From NCBI RefSeq assembly GCF_947501385.1, contig NZ_CANMVP010000016.1, forward strand, positions 49,119-113,118: DNA of 64,000 nucleotides, in the 5' to 3' direction. This DNA is from an uncultured Polaribacter sp. Lineage in GTDB: Bacteria; Bacteroidota; Bacteroidia; Flavobacteriales; Flavobacteriaceae. The position numbers and the translations under genes were made by a program. The notes below the pieces were generated by a model. It did no database searches and had not been told where the DNA came from. It saw only the letters and a list, made by a program, of their open reading frames with translations. Shown piece by piece: positions 1 to 10,007 of this stretch (positions within the stretch are counted from its first letter, which is position 1; each line of letters begins with the position of its first letter).

Positions 1-69
1 AGAAGTTTTTTAAATCTGGTACACGTTTGGGGGAATGTGTGCCAGTTTAAAATAAAAATTACCCTTTGT

Positions 70-108
70 AAACTTGGTGTAAAACCTCTATAAATTACAC
101 CAAGTTTT
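70..108 (+). terminator. Hairpin upstream of the TPR gene, probable terminator of an off-window gene
   Basis: A 13-bp perfect stem (70-82 with 95-107) is followed by a short T-run. It ends 25 bp before the first start codon, so it most likely ends a transcript from the left of the window. A role in the 5' UTR of the TPR gene is not excluded. Confidence 0.55.
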
Positions 109-132
109 CTACTAACTTTTAAAACACAAACA

Positions 133-1422
133 ATGAAATACTTCCAACTTATTTTAGTATGTGTAACTTTTACAATAGCAACAAGTTGCAACACAAAACC
201 AAACACCCAAATAACGAATACGAATGATTATAACGTTTATTTAAATAGCGTAAAAAACGAATCTTTAGAACAAGTAAAATTAGATTTTAATTTTTGGGAG
301 CAAAAGTTAAAAAACACGCCAGATCAATATCCTTACAATGCAAAATTTGCATGTGCAAATACTGCTATTTTTAAATTAACAGGAGAAATAGCTTCGCTTA
401 AAAATGCTGAAAAAAACTTAATATTCGCAAATGAAAAAACAAAATATAACAACGCAGGCTATTTAAGGAGTTTGTCTAGAAATTATATTTCTCAACACAG
501 ATTTAAAGAAGCGTTGGCATTGCTTCAAAAAGCTGAAATAAATGGTGAAAATTTAGAACAAACGCAATTGATGCTGATTGATGTTTATTTAGAACTAGGA
601 AACTTAGAAGCAACAGAACATTACTTATCTAAAGTTAAAAACTTTAAAAGCTTCGATTACTTAATTAGAATTTCTAAATTCAACGATCATATGGGCAATT
701 TAGATAAAGCCATTCAATATTTAGAAGCTTCTTTAGCAATTGCAAAATCTTCTAATAACAAAGCCTTAATTCAATGGAATTATACAAACCTTGCCGATTA
801 TTATGGCCATGCAGGAAGAATAGAAGACTCTTATAATGCGTATTTAAAAGCATTAGCACTAAATCCTAATGATAGCTATGCAAAAAAAGGAATTGCTTGG
901 ATCGTCTATTCTTATGAAAGAAACCCTGAAGAAGCATTGCGAATTTTAGACGCAGTTACCAAAGAAAATATAGCGCCAGATTATCATTTATTAAAAGCAG
1001 AAATTTTAGGTTTTATAGGAAATAATAATCAAAAAGAAAGACAAATAGCAAAATATTTAACAAAAGTATCTGATTCAAATTATGGGGTAATGTATCATAA
1101 ATACGACGTTTTATTACATGCAGATAATAATAGCAAGAAAGCATTAACAATCGCAGTACAAGAGGTTTCAGAAAGACCAACAGCGCAATCTTATGATTTA
1201 TTGGCTTGGTCTTACTTTAAAAACGGGCAAAAAGAAAAAGCGTTAGAAATTGTAGAAAGGTACGTAATTAATAAAACTTTTGAACCTGAAGCATTATTAC
1301 ACACCGCTTATATTTTAAAAGCGAATGGTAGCGTAGAGGAGGCTATGAAATTAAAAAAGGAATTGATAGAAAGTATTTACGAATTGGGTCCTCTAGCAGA
1401 AAAAGACATTAAAAATATTTAA
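133..1422 (+). CDS. Tetratricopeptide-repeat lipoprotein
   Basis: A 429-residue protein with a lipoprotein signal peptide (lipobox IATSC, Cys19), so it is probably anchored in a membrane facing the periplasm. The body is helical, with TPR-like pairs such as NPNDSYAKKGIAWIVYSYER near residues 245-265, and serves as a protein-protein scaffold. It lies 23 bp before a TonB-dependent receptor on the same strand, so the two are probably co-transcribed. From memory, TPR proteins of this sort accompany this receptor type (with HupE-like and DUF4331 proteins) in Flavobacteria; the rest of such a cluster would lie left of the window. The substrate is unknown. Confidence 0.8.
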   Translation: MKYFQLILVCVTFTIATSCNTKPNTQITNTNDYNVYLNSVKNESLEQVKLDFNFWEQKLKNTPDQYPYNAKFACANTAIFKLTGEIASLKNAEKNLIFANEKTKYNNAGYLRSLSRNYISQHRFKEALALLQKAEINGENLEQTQLMLIDVYLELGNLEATEHYLSKVKNFKSFDYLIRISKFNDHMGNLDKAIQYLEASLAIAKSSNNKALIQWNYTNLADYYGHAGRIEDSYNAYLKALALNPNDSYAKKGIAWIVYSYERNPEEALRILDAVTKENIAPDYHLLKAEILGFIGNNNQKERQIAKYLTKVSDSNYGVMYHKYDVLLHADNNSKKALTIAVQEVSERPTAQSYDLLAWSYFKNGQKEKALEIVERYVINKTFEPEALLHTAYILKANGSVEEAMKLKKELIESIYELGPLAEKDIKNI

Positions 1423-1445
1423 ATTTGCTAGTTAAATAATAAAAT

Positions 1446-3674
1446 ATGAAAAGTAAATTTGTACTATTTATTCTTATAATAAGTTGTTTGCAGACATTTG
1501 GTCAAGAGTTAAAAGGACGCGTTTTAGATGTTTTTAATGCACCAATAGAGAATGCATATGTTTTTAATGTAACATCAAATTCTCATACGCACACAGACTT
1601 AAATGGTAGTTTTAAAATTACTAATTCTAAAATAGGAGATATAATTCAAATAGGAATTTTAGGCTTCGAAAAACAAGAAGTTGTACTTTCAAAAACGAGT
1701 TTTAAAGATTTAATTATTGTTTTAGAAACTAAAATTTTTCAATTAGAAGAATTGGTTTTACGAAAAGAAATAAACGCGTTACAAACTATCTCTAAGATAG
1801 ATTTATTAGTAAATCCTGTAAATAATTCTCAAGAAATTTTAAGAAAAGTACCCGGTTTAATTATTGGTCAGCATGCCGGAGGAGGAAAAGCTGAACAAAT
1901 ATTTTTACGTGGTTTCGATATCGATCATGGTACAGATATAGCACTTTCTGTAGACGGAATGCCAATTAATATGGTTTCTCATGCTCATGGACAGGGTTAT
2001 AGCGATTTACATTTTATAATTCCAGAAACCATACATGAAATAGATTTTGGGAAAGGTTCTTATTATGCGAATCAAGGAGATTTTAATACAGCGGGTTATG
2101 TTAGTTTTTCAACAAAAAGTAGCCTTCAGGAAAGCACAATTTCTTTAGAAGCTGGTCAGTTTAATTCTCAAAGATTTTTGGGAATGTTTCATCTTTTAGA
2201 AAATAAAAAAGATGAAGATGCCTATATTGCTATAGAATATATTGCCAATGATGGACCTTTCGAATCTCCACAGAATTTTAACAGGTTAAATGTATTCGCG
2301 AAATACAATACTTTTTTAACGGGAAAAGATAGAGTTATAGCAACAGCTTCACATTTTACAAGTAGTTGGGATGCTTCTGGTCAAATACCCAAAAGAGAAG
2401 TTGAAAATGGAAATATCACTCGTTTTGGTGCCATAGATGATACTGAAGGAGGAACTACTTCGAGAACAAATTTTAATGTTCAATTAAATAAAGTCTTATC
2501 TGAAGAATCAATTTTAAAAAGTAATATTTTTTATTCTAATTATAATTTTGAATTGTTTTCTAATTTTACATTCTTTTTAGAAGATCCTATTAACGGAGAT
2601 CAAATAAAACAATTCGAAAATAGAGACATTTTTGGTGCAAATGCACAAATTATTTCTAATAAGGAATATGGAGATGTAGAAGCAAAGTTTACAAAAGGAA
2701 TAGGTTTACGTTATGATTTAATAAATGATATTGAACTTTCTCATACTAAAAATAGAAAAGAAGTTATAGATAAAATTCAATTAGGAAATGTAAGACAAAC
2801 CAATATGTATGCATTTTTTAATTCAGAATTTGAATTAGGTAAATTTAAAATTTCACCCGCAGTTCGTTTAGACTATTTTAAATTTATCTATAATGATGCT
2901 TTACAAACTGACTACAAAACTTTAACTAAAAACAAAGCAATTGTAGCTCCAAAATTAAATTTTTTATATGCTCAGAACGATAATTTACAATGGTTTTTTA
3001 AAGCTGGTATTGGTTTTCATTCTAATGATGCAAGAGTTGTATTACAACAAAATGCAGATAAAATATTACCAAGAGCCTATGGTTTAGACTTCGGGAACGT
3101 TTGGAAACCAACTAAGAATATGGTTTTAAATACAGCAGTTTGGTATTTATTATCTGAAGAAGAATTTGTGTATGTTGGTGATGCAGGTATTATTGAGCCA
3201 TCTGGAGAATCTGAACGTTTTGGTCTAGATTTAGGTGTAAGATATCAATTTACAGATTGGTTGTTTTTTAATACAGATCTAACATTTACAAAGGCAAGAA
3301 GTTTAGAGAATGTTAGTGGAGAAGATTATATTCCATTAGCGCCAGATTTTACAATGGCAGGAGGTTTGTCTATTTCTAACTTAGGAAATTTTTCGGGAGG
3401 TTTACAATATAGATTTATTGATGATAGACCAGCAAATGAAGACAATTCTATAATTGCAGAAGGTTATTTTATAGCAGATTTTAACATCAATTATAAAATG
3501 AATAACAATATTACTTTAGGTTTGGCAATAGAAAATATTTTTGATGTTGCTTGGAATGAAACGCAATTTGCAACAGAATCTAGATTGCAAAATGAAGCTA
3601 ATGCTGTAGAAGAAATTCACTTTACACCAGGAACACCATTTTTCGCAAAAGCTAGCATTCATTATGCATTTTAG
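1446..3674 (+). CDS. TonB-dependent outer-membrane receptor
   Basis: 742 residues: signal peptide (1-19, ending TFGQ), a carboxypeptidase-regulatory-like beta-sandwich (about 20-95), a plug domain (about 115-225, with SQEILRKVPGLIIGQHAGGG and RGFDIDHGTD) and a beta-barrel ending in an aromatic residue (ASIHYAF). It imports a ligand across the outer membrane using TonB energy. The plug contains the His-rich stretch MVSHAHGQGYSDLH, which could bind a metal, but the substrate cannot be read from sequence. It follows the TPR lipoprotein by 23 bp and ends before a strong bidirectional hairpin. Confidence 0.92.
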   Translation: MKSKFVLFILIISCLQTFGQELKGRVLDVFNAPIENAYVFNVTSNSHTHTDLNGSFKITNSKIGDIIQIGILGFEKQEVVLSKTSFKDLIIVLETKIFQLEELVLRKEINALQTISKIDLLVNPVNNSQEILRKVPGLIIGQHAGGGKAEQIFLRGFDIDHGTDIALSVDGMPINMVSHAHGQGYSDLHFIIPETIHEIDFGKGSYYANQGDFNTAGYVSFSTKSSLQESTISLEAGQFNSQRFLGMFHLLENKKDEDAYIAIEYIANDGPFESPQNFNRLNVFAKYNTFLTGKDRVIATASHFTSSWDASGQIPKREVENGNITRFGAIDDTEGGTTSRTNFNVQLNKVLSEESILKSNIFYSNYNFELFSNFTFFLEDPINGDQIKQFENRDIFGANAQIISNKEYGDVEAKFTKGIGLRYDLINDIELSHTKNRKEVIDKIQLGNVRQTNMYAFFNSEFELGKFKISPAVRLDYFKFIYNDALQTDYKTLTKNKAIVAPKLNFLYAQNDNLQWFFKAGIGFHSNDARVVLQQNADKILPRAYGLDFGNVWKPTKNMVLNTAVWYLLSEEEFVYVGDAGIIEPSGESERFGLDLGVRYQFTDWLFFNTDLTFTKARSLENVSGEDYIPLAPDFTMAGGLSISNLGNFSGGLQYRFIDDRPANEDNSIIAEGYFIADFNINYKMNNNITLGLAIENIFDVAWNETQFATESRLQNEANAVEEIHFTPGTPFFAKASIHYAF

Positions 3675-3720
3675 AAAAAATAATTAACTATTTTTATTTT
3701 GGTTGATTTTAGTTGGATGA

Positions 3721-3754
3721 AAATATCCGTTGCAATTTGTAACGGATATTTTGT
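3721..3754. terminator. Bidirectional terminator between convergent genes
   Basis: An 11-bp perfect stem (3721-3731 with 3741-3751) carries A-rich and T-rich flanks. It lies between the TonB receptor (+) and the lipoprotein gene (-), which converge here. Confidence 0.8.
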
Positions 3755-3762
3755 TTTCTAAC

Positions 3763-4434
3763 CTAAATAACAAAATCAAACTCTTCATATTCAGTTCTAA
3801 TCTTGACTAATTTTTCATTTTTAAAGTATAGGCGTACATAAGTTCTGCCCTCTCGTAAGGAAGAAATACTTTCCGAAAAAACAAAAAGCCATTCCTCATA
3901 ATTTTTCATCTCAGGGTCATAGGATTTTGCTAACAATTTATCAGGTAAAATAATTTGATATTCTTGATATGTTGATATTTGATAAATTGCAATTAATTTT
4001 TGTTGAATGATTTCAAGAGGATCATCTACATGAATTGAAATATCATTGGGTTGGTTTTCAGGCCAATATTGAATAGGATCTAAAAGTCCTCCTCCTTTTT
4101 CTATAGCGCTTACTTTATCTTGGTCAAAACTTATGAGAACTCTTTCTAAAACCCCAGATGTTGTCTGTAATGAGATTGAATTATATAATGAAATATCACT
4201 CTTTATTTCTTCCGGACTCGAATAAGGCTGCCTATAAGCGATAGCCACAGTATTAAAATTTTTCTCTAAATTGAATTCTTGTAGTTGTGTGTAGACTTCA
4301 GACGGACTGCTTCCCATTTCAAGCGTCCATTTTTTTCCTTCTGTTATAGTTTCAATTTGTGGGAATGAATCTTCATCTATACAAGATACCAGTAAAAAAA
4401 AGGCAAAAACACTTACCAAAAAAGATTTTTTCAT
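3763..4434 (-). CDS. Hypothetical lipoprotein
   Basis: 223 residues with a lipoprotein signal (LLVSC, Cys18) followed by an acidic start (IDEDSF), typical of Bacteroidota surface or periplasmic lipoproteins. I do not recognise a domain. The sequence alternates beta-like strands with charged loops (YVRLYFKNEKLVKIRTEYEE near the C-terminus). It stands alone: convergent with the TonB receptor and 184 bp upstream (on its own strand) of no obvious partner, so no function can be inferred from context. Confidence 0.75.
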   Translation of the reverse strand: MKKSFLVSVFAFFLLVSCIDEDSFPQIETITEGKKWTLEMGSSPSEVYTQLQEFNLEKNFNTVAIAYRQPYSSPEEIKSDISLYNSISLQTTSGVLERVLISFDQDKVSAIEKGGGLLDPIQYWPENQPNDISIHVDDPLEIIQQKLIAIYQISTYQEYQIILPDKLLAKSYDPEMKNYEEWLFVFSESISSLREGRTYVRLYFKNEKLVKIRTEYEEFDFVI

Positions 4435-4547
4435 AACTGTTCGTTTTTTTATAGATGCTTTAATTTACTATTGGTTGCGTTCAATGAGAAAGAATTATTA
4501 CACCAAAAATTAAAAATTTTAGTTTTTATAGAGAAGTTAATCTAAAA

Positions 4548-4578
4548 TAATTCCTCGGGACTCTGCCTTTGGGATAAT
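4548..4578. repeat. Degenerate dispersed repeat (AATTCCTCG family)
   Basis: AATTCCTCGGGACTCTGCCT resembles the reverse complement of the GAGGCAGAGCCTCGAGGAATT segment near 63200, and more weakly CCTCGAGGCTTGCCTCG near 63919. It fills much of the 184-bp spacer between the lipoprotein gene and meaB. Confidence 0.5.
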
Positions 4579-4618
4579 CGATTTCAAGAAATTCTTTATG
4601 TTTAAGTTTTGAAAAATT

Positions 4619-5686
4619 TTATAAATCTAACAACTTTTTAGCAGCAGAAAAAGGAGTTGTTTTTCCGTTTTCTAAATTTTTAATTTCTTCTTGTAATGCT
4701 TTCTTTACGTTTTTATTGCTGTAAAAATTAGCTTTTAATTGTTGCTCAATAGCAGACAATAACCAAAACTTATTTTGATCATTTCTTTTCTGGTAGAAAT
4801 ACTTATTTTCTTTCGTTAAAGAAATATAATCCACAATCATATTGTCAATTTTTTCAATCCCCACGTTATGTAATGCACTCGAAGTAAGTACTTTTGGTTG
4901 CCATTTACTCTCTTTTAACGGATACAAATGCAACGCTCTGTTAAATTCAACTTTGGCAATTTTTGCGTTTTGTTTGTTTTCGCCATCTGCTTTATTAATT
5001 ACAATAGCATCTGCCATTTCTATAATTCCGCGTTTAATGCCTTGCAATTCGTCGCCTGCACCAGCCAATTTCAACAATAAAAAGAAATCTACCATAGAAT
5101 GTACTACGGTTTCAGACTGCCCAACACCTACCGTTTCTATAATAATGGTATCAAAACCTGCCGCTTCGCAAAGAATAATGCTTTCGCGTGTTTTTTGTGC
5201 AACGCCACCTAAAGAAGTTCCGGAAGGAGAAGGTCTAATAAAAGCATTTGTATCAGTAACTAATTGTTCCATTCTGGTTTTATCACCTAAAATACTTCCA
5301 CTATTTACAGAACTACTTGGGTCTACAGCCAACACCGCTACTTTTTTTCCCTGACTCGTTAGGTGTTTGCCAAAGGCTTCAATAAAAGTACTTTTACCCA
5401 CACCAGGCACTCCTGTAATTCCTATTCTTACAGAATTGTTTGCGTACGGCAAACAGCGTTCTAAAATTTCGTTTGCTTTTTGTTGGTGTTTTGAGTTTGT
5501 ACTTTCAACCAAAGTGATGGCTTTGCTTAAAAAGGTGATGTTTCCTTCTAAAATACGCGTAACAAACTCGGCTACAGAGTTTTGTTTTACTCTACTGAGT
5601 TTAATTTTTTCTGCACTCGATTTACTGGTCGTTTCTGGTTGAGAAACTCCTTTATTTTCTTGTAATGCAGATTTTTTTTTATCCAT
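4619..5686 (-). CDS. meaB: Methylmalonyl-CoA mutase-associated GTPase MeaB
   Basis: 355 residues of the MeaB/ArgK G3E GTPase family. The P-loop GVPGVGKST is at residues 92-100 and the guanine-specificity motif is VINKAD near 230. It acts as a cytosolic chaperone that gates cobalamin loading and protects methylmalonyl-CoA mutase in propionyl-CoA/succinyl-CoA interconversion. The N-terminal ~30 residues (Lys/Ser/Glu-rich) look disordered. No mutase gene is in the window. It is a single gene, divergent from the sigma factor. Confidence 0.93.
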   Translation of the reverse strand: MDKKKSALQENKGVSQPETTSKSSAEKIKLSRVKQNSVAEFVTRILEGNITFLSKAITLVESTNSKHQQKANEILERCLPYANNSVRIGITGVPGVGKSTFIEAFGKHLTSQGKKVAVLAVDPSSSVNSGSILGDKTRMEQLVTDTNAFIRPSPSGTSLGGVAQKTRESIILCEAAGFDTIIIETVGVGQSETVVHSMVDFFLLLKLAGAGDELQGIKRGIIEMADAIVINKADGENKQNAKIAKVEFNRALHLYPLKESKWQPKVLTSSALHNVGIEKIDNMIVDYISLTKENKYFYQKRNDQNKFWLLSAIEQQLKANFYSNKNVKKALQEEIKNLENGKTTPFSAAKKLLDL

Positions 5687-5859
5687 CTTAAAAGTAATTG
5701 TGTAAATTTAAGGATTAACCGCAAAGAAGCAAAGTTTTTTACAGCGTTCACAAAGATTTTTTTGCTTTCTATAGAAACTTTAACAACCACTTTGCATTTT
5801 ATTTTTTAAATTTTGCAACACTCTTAAAAATGTGTCGTCTTTAGAGTAAGAACATTTCA

Positions 5860-6417
5860 ATGAAATCAACCAAACAGTTACATCAACCCATCATTGACCA
5901 ATGCAAAAACAACAATGCCAAAGCGCAAATGCAGTTGTATAATTTGTATTGCAAGGCAATGTTTATTGTGGCTCACAGATATGTGAAAGATCGGTGTATT
6001 GCGGAAGATGTTATGCAAGATGCTTTTATAAAAGCATTTAAATATATAAAAAATTATAAAAATGAGGTGGCTTTTGGTGCTTGGTTAAAGCGTATTGTAA
6101 TTAACCAAAGTATCGATCACTTGAAAAAGAATAAATTAGAATTGGTTGCTATTAATGAGGAAGTAATTACAACGGTAGAAGCCGAAGATTGGCAAGTAGA
6201 AAGCACCATTTCTGTTGATGAAATTGTTGAAACGATAAACAATTTAAAAGAAAAATACAGATTGGTATTGACCTTGTATTTATTAGAAGGCTATGATCAT
6301 CAAGAGATTTCAACGGTTTTAAACATCACAGAAAATACATCGAGAACAAATTTATTAAGAGGAAAAAGAATATTGAAAGAACAATTAAAAAACACGAGTT
6401 ATGCAGCAAGATATTAG
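5860..6417 (+). CDS. ECF-type RNA polymerase sigma factor
   Basis: 185 residues with sigma region 2 (AEDVMQDAFIKAFKYI, about 43-60) and region 4 (YRLVLTLYLLEGYDHQEIS, about 133-152, followed by the helix TENTSRTNLLRGKRILKEQL). It directs transcription of an extracytoplasmic-function regulon. It overlaps the next gene by 17 bp, and that gene encodes a membrane protein at the anti-sigma position. The regulon is unknown; the third gene of the trio is a likely target. Confidence 0.9.
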   Translation: MKSTKQLHQPIIDQCKNNNAKAQMQLYNLYCKAMFIVAHRYVKDRCIAEDVMQDAFIKAFKYIKNYKNEVAFGAWLKRIVINQSIDHLKKNKLELVAINEEVITTVEAEDWQVESTISVDEIVETINNLKEKYRLVLTLYLLEGYDHQEISTVLNITENTSRTNLLRGKRILKEQLKNTSYAARY

Positions 6418-6982
6418 AAACTCAGTAAATAAATATAAAGAGAAGGATATAGAATTATCTGCAAATCATTCAAAAAAGTTTAAAGCACTATTGCATGCAG
6501 AGTTTCCGCAAGAAAAATCTAAAAAGATAAATTTTAAATGGCTTTCTATTGCCGCTTCAGTAGTGCTACTCATTAGTTTGGCAATTCAGTTTTATCCGAC
6601 AGATACTATCGTAGCACCCTTAAACCAAAATAATACGGAAAATAACGCAACATCTAAAAAGATTACTTTAGGAGGCATTTCACCAGAATTTGAAACGATA
6701 GAAAAGTATTATAAAAATAGCATCAATCTAGAAATTAGTCAGTTAGAATTGACCGATGAAAATAAAGAAGTAATTGACGGCTATTTATTAAAAATTGCAG
6801 AACTCACCAAAGAATACAAGTCATTAACCCAAGAGCTCAACAATAACGGTGTTAATGATTCAACAATAGATGCATTGATTAGTAATTTACAATTACGCTT
6901 ACAGCTGTTACAACGCTTGAAAAAGCAATTAAAACAACTTAAAAATTTAAACACAAATCAAAATGAAACTCAAATTATATAA
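6401..6982 (+). CDS. Membrane-anchored anti-sigma-like protein
   Basis: 193 residues: a charged cytosolic N-terminus, one membrane segment (about 47-66, WLSIAASVVLLISLAIQFYP) and an extracytoplasmic part with long Glu/Lys/Gln-rich helices (about 110-185) likely to form a coiled coil. It overlaps the sigma gene by 17 bp and the next gene by 20 bp, so the three are translationally coupled. The anti-sigma role is inferred from this position and topology; I see no zinc-binding HxxxCxxC motif of the ZAS class. Confidence 0.7.
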   Translation: MQQDIRNSVNKYKEKDIELSANHSKKFKALLHAEFPQEKSKKINFKWLSIAASVVLLISLAIQFYPTDTIVAPLNQNNTENNATSKKITLGGISPEFETIEKYYKNSINLEISQLELTDENKEVIDGYLLKIAELTKEYKSLTQELNNNGVNDSTIDALISNLQLRLQLLQRLKKQLKQLKNLNTNQNETQII

Positions 6983-8378
6983 AAAAATACCAACACTTTT
7001 AGCTATATGTTTCTTAGGAGGAACTGTATTTGCGCAAAAGTTTAATGAAAATTTTACTGAAAATTTTAAGGTAAATAAAGATGTTGAAGTGGTTATAAAT
7101 GCATCCAATTCAGAGATCAATGTAACTACTTGGAATAAAAATGAAGTACAAATAAATGCTTTTATAGAAATTGAAGGCTTGTCTCAAAAAGAAGCGACGA
7201 CCTATTTTAAAAAATGGAATTTTGAAGCTTTAGGAAACAAAAGTAAAGTAAAAATTACCTCTAAGGGAAGTGGCTTGTCGGGTTTAAAAAACGATTTTGT
7301 TTTCTTTAACGATTTTGATTTCCCAGAAATAGAGATGCCGAATATTGAAGCCATTGTACTTCCAGATATGGATTTCGATTTCGACTTTGACTTCGATTTT
7401 GAATCATTAGAAGACTTGGAAGAAGATATGGAAAGAGATGGAAAATATGCTTTCGAATATCATAAAGACGGCGAACATATTATTATAAAAACAAAAAAAG
7501 AATGGGAAAAGTTTAAAAAAAGTAAAAAATATGAAGACCTAAAGAAGGAATTTAAAAATAGTAGTGGAAAACTAAAGATAGCTTTAGAAAACTCTAAAGA
7601 AAAAATGAAACATATAAATAAAGAAAGGCTAAAAAAATCTTTAGAAAAAGCAAAACTTCAAATAAAGAGTATCGATAAGGAACAAATGAGAAGAGAGTTG
7701 GCAAAAGCCAAAGAGCTTTTAAAAAACATGAATTTTAATTTTTATTCAGATGAAAATGATTTGATGATCAATGGCAAGAAAATCAAAATTAAGAAAAGAC
7801 TAGAAATCAAAGTCCCAAAAGGAGCAACTTTTAATTTAAACACCCGCCATTGTAAAGTAAAGCTGCCAAACACAGTGGCTTCTGGTAACGTAAAATATGG
7901 TTCTTTTGATGCCAATAATTTAAATGGTGGAAAATTAACCATCAATTATTCTCCTGTAAGTATTAACAGCTTAAATGCCTGTACTTTATTTTTAAACAAT
8001 GTAACTGATGCTAAAATAGCATCAGTTACAAATACAACTTTATCTAATAACTCATCAGATGTGAATATTCTTAGTATTAATAAAAACGTACATATTTCTG
8101 ATCAGTTTGGCGAATTAACCATAGAAAGTTTTCACCCAAATTTTGAAGAATTTGTCTTAAACTTAAGTCAATCTAATGCTATTATGGTGTTAGATAAAGT
8201 AAAAACTTCTTTTCATTATAACATCAATAGAAGCAAATTAGATAATAAATCTTCATTTGATTTTTTAAACAAAGTTTTTAAAAAGTATGAAATGAGCTCT
8301 AAATCAGAAGTTATCAATAGTCAAACAAAAAATATGATCAATTTAAATTCAGATTTAAGTACAATCATAATCAAATAG
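6963..8378 (+). CDS. Exported DUF4097-like adhesin with acidic and coiled-coil insert
   Basis: 471 residues with a signal peptide (about 1-24, ending TVFAQ). The start and end resemble the beta-helical DUF4097/putative adhesin family (VEVVINASNSEINVTTWNKN; later repeats such as LEIKVPKGATFNLNTRHCKV). Between them lies a low-complexity acidic run, DFDFDFDFDFESLEDLEEDM (about 135-160), followed by a Lys/Glu-rich coiled coil (about 165-260). It is the third gene of the sigma/anti-sigma operon, so it is a plausible effector or sensor at the envelope. Function is not known. Confidence 0.7.
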   Translation: MKLKLYKKIPTLLAICFLGGTVFAQKFNENFTENFKVNKDVEVVINASNSEINVTTWNKNEVQINAFIEIEGLSQKEATTYFKKWNFEALGNKSKVKITSKGSGLSGLKNDFVFFNDFDFPEIEMPNIEAIVLPDMDFDFDFDFDFESLEDLEEDMERDGKYAFEYHKDGEHIIIKTKKEWEKFKKSKKYEDLKKEFKNSSGKLKIALENSKEKMKHINKERLKKSLEKAKLQIKSIDKEQMRRELAKAKELLKNMNFNFYSDENDLMINGKKIKIKKRLEIKVPKGATFNLNTRHCKVKLPNTVASGNVKYGSFDANNLNGGKLTINYSPVSINSLNACTLFLNNVTDAKIASVTNTTLSNNSSDVNILSINKNVHISDQFGELTIESFHPNFEEFVLNLSQSNAIMVLDKVKTSFHYNINRSKLDNKSSFDFLNKVFKKYEMSSKSEVINSQTKNMINLNSDLSTIIIK

Positions 8379-8475
8379 TTTTTCATCTCTTTTCTTAGCA
8401 AACTTCACTCAAATTCCATTTCTCTATTCTCAATAAAGTAACTATCTTTATCCGCTGTAAATAGTCACTTTTTTA

Positions 8476-9954
8476 ATGGAACTCTACAAAGAAAATCAAC
8501 TTAAAGTATACAATTCTCTTAGCAAAACTAAAGAAGAATTCAAACCCATCACAGAAGGCTATGTAGGCATGTATGTTTGCGGTCCAACGGTGTATAGCAA
8601 TGCCCATTTAGGAAACGTTAGAACCTTTATGTTCTTCGACGTTGTCTATAGATATTTATTGCATCTAGGCTATAAAGTGCGCTATGTTCGTAATATTACA
8701 GACGCAGGTCATTTAGAAAATGATGCAGATGAAGGCGAAGACAGAATTTCTAAAAAAGCACGTTTAGAAAAAATAGAACCTATGGAAGTTGTACAGAAAT
8801 ATACGGTAGATTTTCATAATGTTTTAAAAAACTACAACTTTTTACCACCAAGTATAGAGCCAACAGCAACAGGTCATATTGTAGAGCAAATAGAAATGAT
8901 CAAAGAAATCATAGCAAAAGGTTTTGCCTATGAAGTAAATGGTTCTGTATATTTTGATGTTTTAGAATACAATAAGAACAGCCATTACGGAATTCTTTCT
9001 GGAAGAAAAGTAGAAGATTTAATACACAATACAAGAACTTTAGACGGACAATCTGACAAGAAAAACCCACAAGATTTTGCACTTTGGAAAAAAGCAGACG
9101 AGCGGCATATCATGCGTTGGCCTTCTCCTTGGTCTGATGGTTTTCCTGGTTGGCATTTAGAATGTTCTGTAATGAGTACAAAATATTTGGGCGAAAGCTT
9201 TGACATTCATGGCGGTGGAATGGATTTAAAATTTCCACATCATGAATGTGAAATTGCACAATCGCAAACCTGCAGTGGTGTTAAACCTGTAAACTATTGG
9301 ATGCATACAAACATGCTCTTGTTAAATAGCCAAAAGATGGCAAAATCTACTGGGAATTTTATTTTACCGAATGAAATTTTGAGTGGAGAAAATAACATTT
9401 TACCAAAAGCTTTTACCGCAAGTGTGGTTCGTTTTTTTAATCTGCAAGCCAATTATAGAAGCATTTTAGATTTTTCTGGTGAAGCCTTAGAAGCATCAGA
9501 AAAAGGACATTCGAAGTTGATGGAAGCTGTGAGTTTTATTGATAAAATTGAAGCCGATAAAACGTCTACTTTTAATGTTCAAAAATGGAAAGCTGATTGT
9601 TACGCTGCCATGAATGACGATTTTAATACACCCGTTTTAATATCTCATTTGTTTGAAGCTGTAAAAGTAATCAATCTGATAAAAGAACATAAAGCCAGCT
9701 TAACTGCAGAAGATTTATCAGTATTTAAAATGACTTTAAACAGTTTTATTTTTGATGTTTTAGGTTTGCTAAATGAAAGTGCTCAAGACAATTCAGAAAA
9801 AATAAACGGAGTTGTTGAATTGCTCATCAAATTAAGAAAAGAAGCAAGAGAAAATAAAGATTGGGCATTGTCAGATCAAATTAGGGACGAATTAATTGCA
9901 TTGGGAATTCAGTTAAAAGATGGGAGAGAAGGCACAACGTTTTTGGTGAACTAA
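8476..9954 (+). CDS. cysS: Cysteinyl-tRNA synthetase
   Basis: 492 residues, usual length for CysRS. The class I HIGH-like motif is in [10 protein letters not shown] (residue ~42), the KMSKS-type motif is KMAKSTGNF (about 286), and the zinc ligands include CGPTV, ECSVM and the HHECE segment. It charges tRNA-Cys in the cytosol. A copy of a dispersed palindromic repeat begins directly after the stop codon. Confidence 0.97.
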   Translation: MELYKENQLKVYNSLSKTKEEFKPITEGYVGMYVCGPTVYSNAHLGNVRTFMFFDVVYRYLLHLGYKVRYVRNITDAGHLENDADEGEDRISKKARLEKIEPMEVVQKYTVDFHNVLKNYNFLPPSIEPTATGHIVEQIEMIKEIIAKGFAYEVNGSVYFDVLEYNKNSHYGILSGRKVEDLIHNTRTLDGQSDKKNPQDFALWKKADERHIMRWPSPWSDGFPGWHLECSVMSTKYLGESFDIHGGGMDLKFPHHECEIAQSQTCSGVKPVNYWMHTNMLLLNSQKMAKSTGNFILPNEILSGENNILPKAFTASVVRFFNLQANYRSILDFSGEALEASEKGHSKLMEAVSFIDKIEADKTSTFNVQKWKADCYAAMNDDFNTPVLISHLFEAVKVINLIKEHKASLTAEDLSVFKMTLNSFIFDVLGLLNESAQDNSEKINGVVELLIKLRKEARENKDWALSDQIRDELIALGIQLKDGREGTTFLVN

Positions 9955-9989
9955 AAGCCCATCCCAACCTTCCCAAAGGGAAGGAGCAA
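9955..9989. repeat. Dispersed repeat copy after cysS
   Basis: AAGCCCATCCCAACCTTCCC followed by AAAGGGAAGG starts at the first base after the cysS stop. A second copy follows the hisB stop at 58961 in the same relative place, and an inverted copy lies at 10036-10073 inside the 5' end of yidD. The core CCTTCCCAAAGGGAAGG is a near-perfect palindrome and could also act as a weak terminator. Confidence 0.7.
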
Positions 9990-10007
9990 AAAACTATTCG
10001 TATAAAA

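Noticed and set aside
4842..5642. Two plus-strand ORFs opposite meaB
   Set aside because: They are antisense shadows of a conserved GTPase gene; no family motif or start context of their own.
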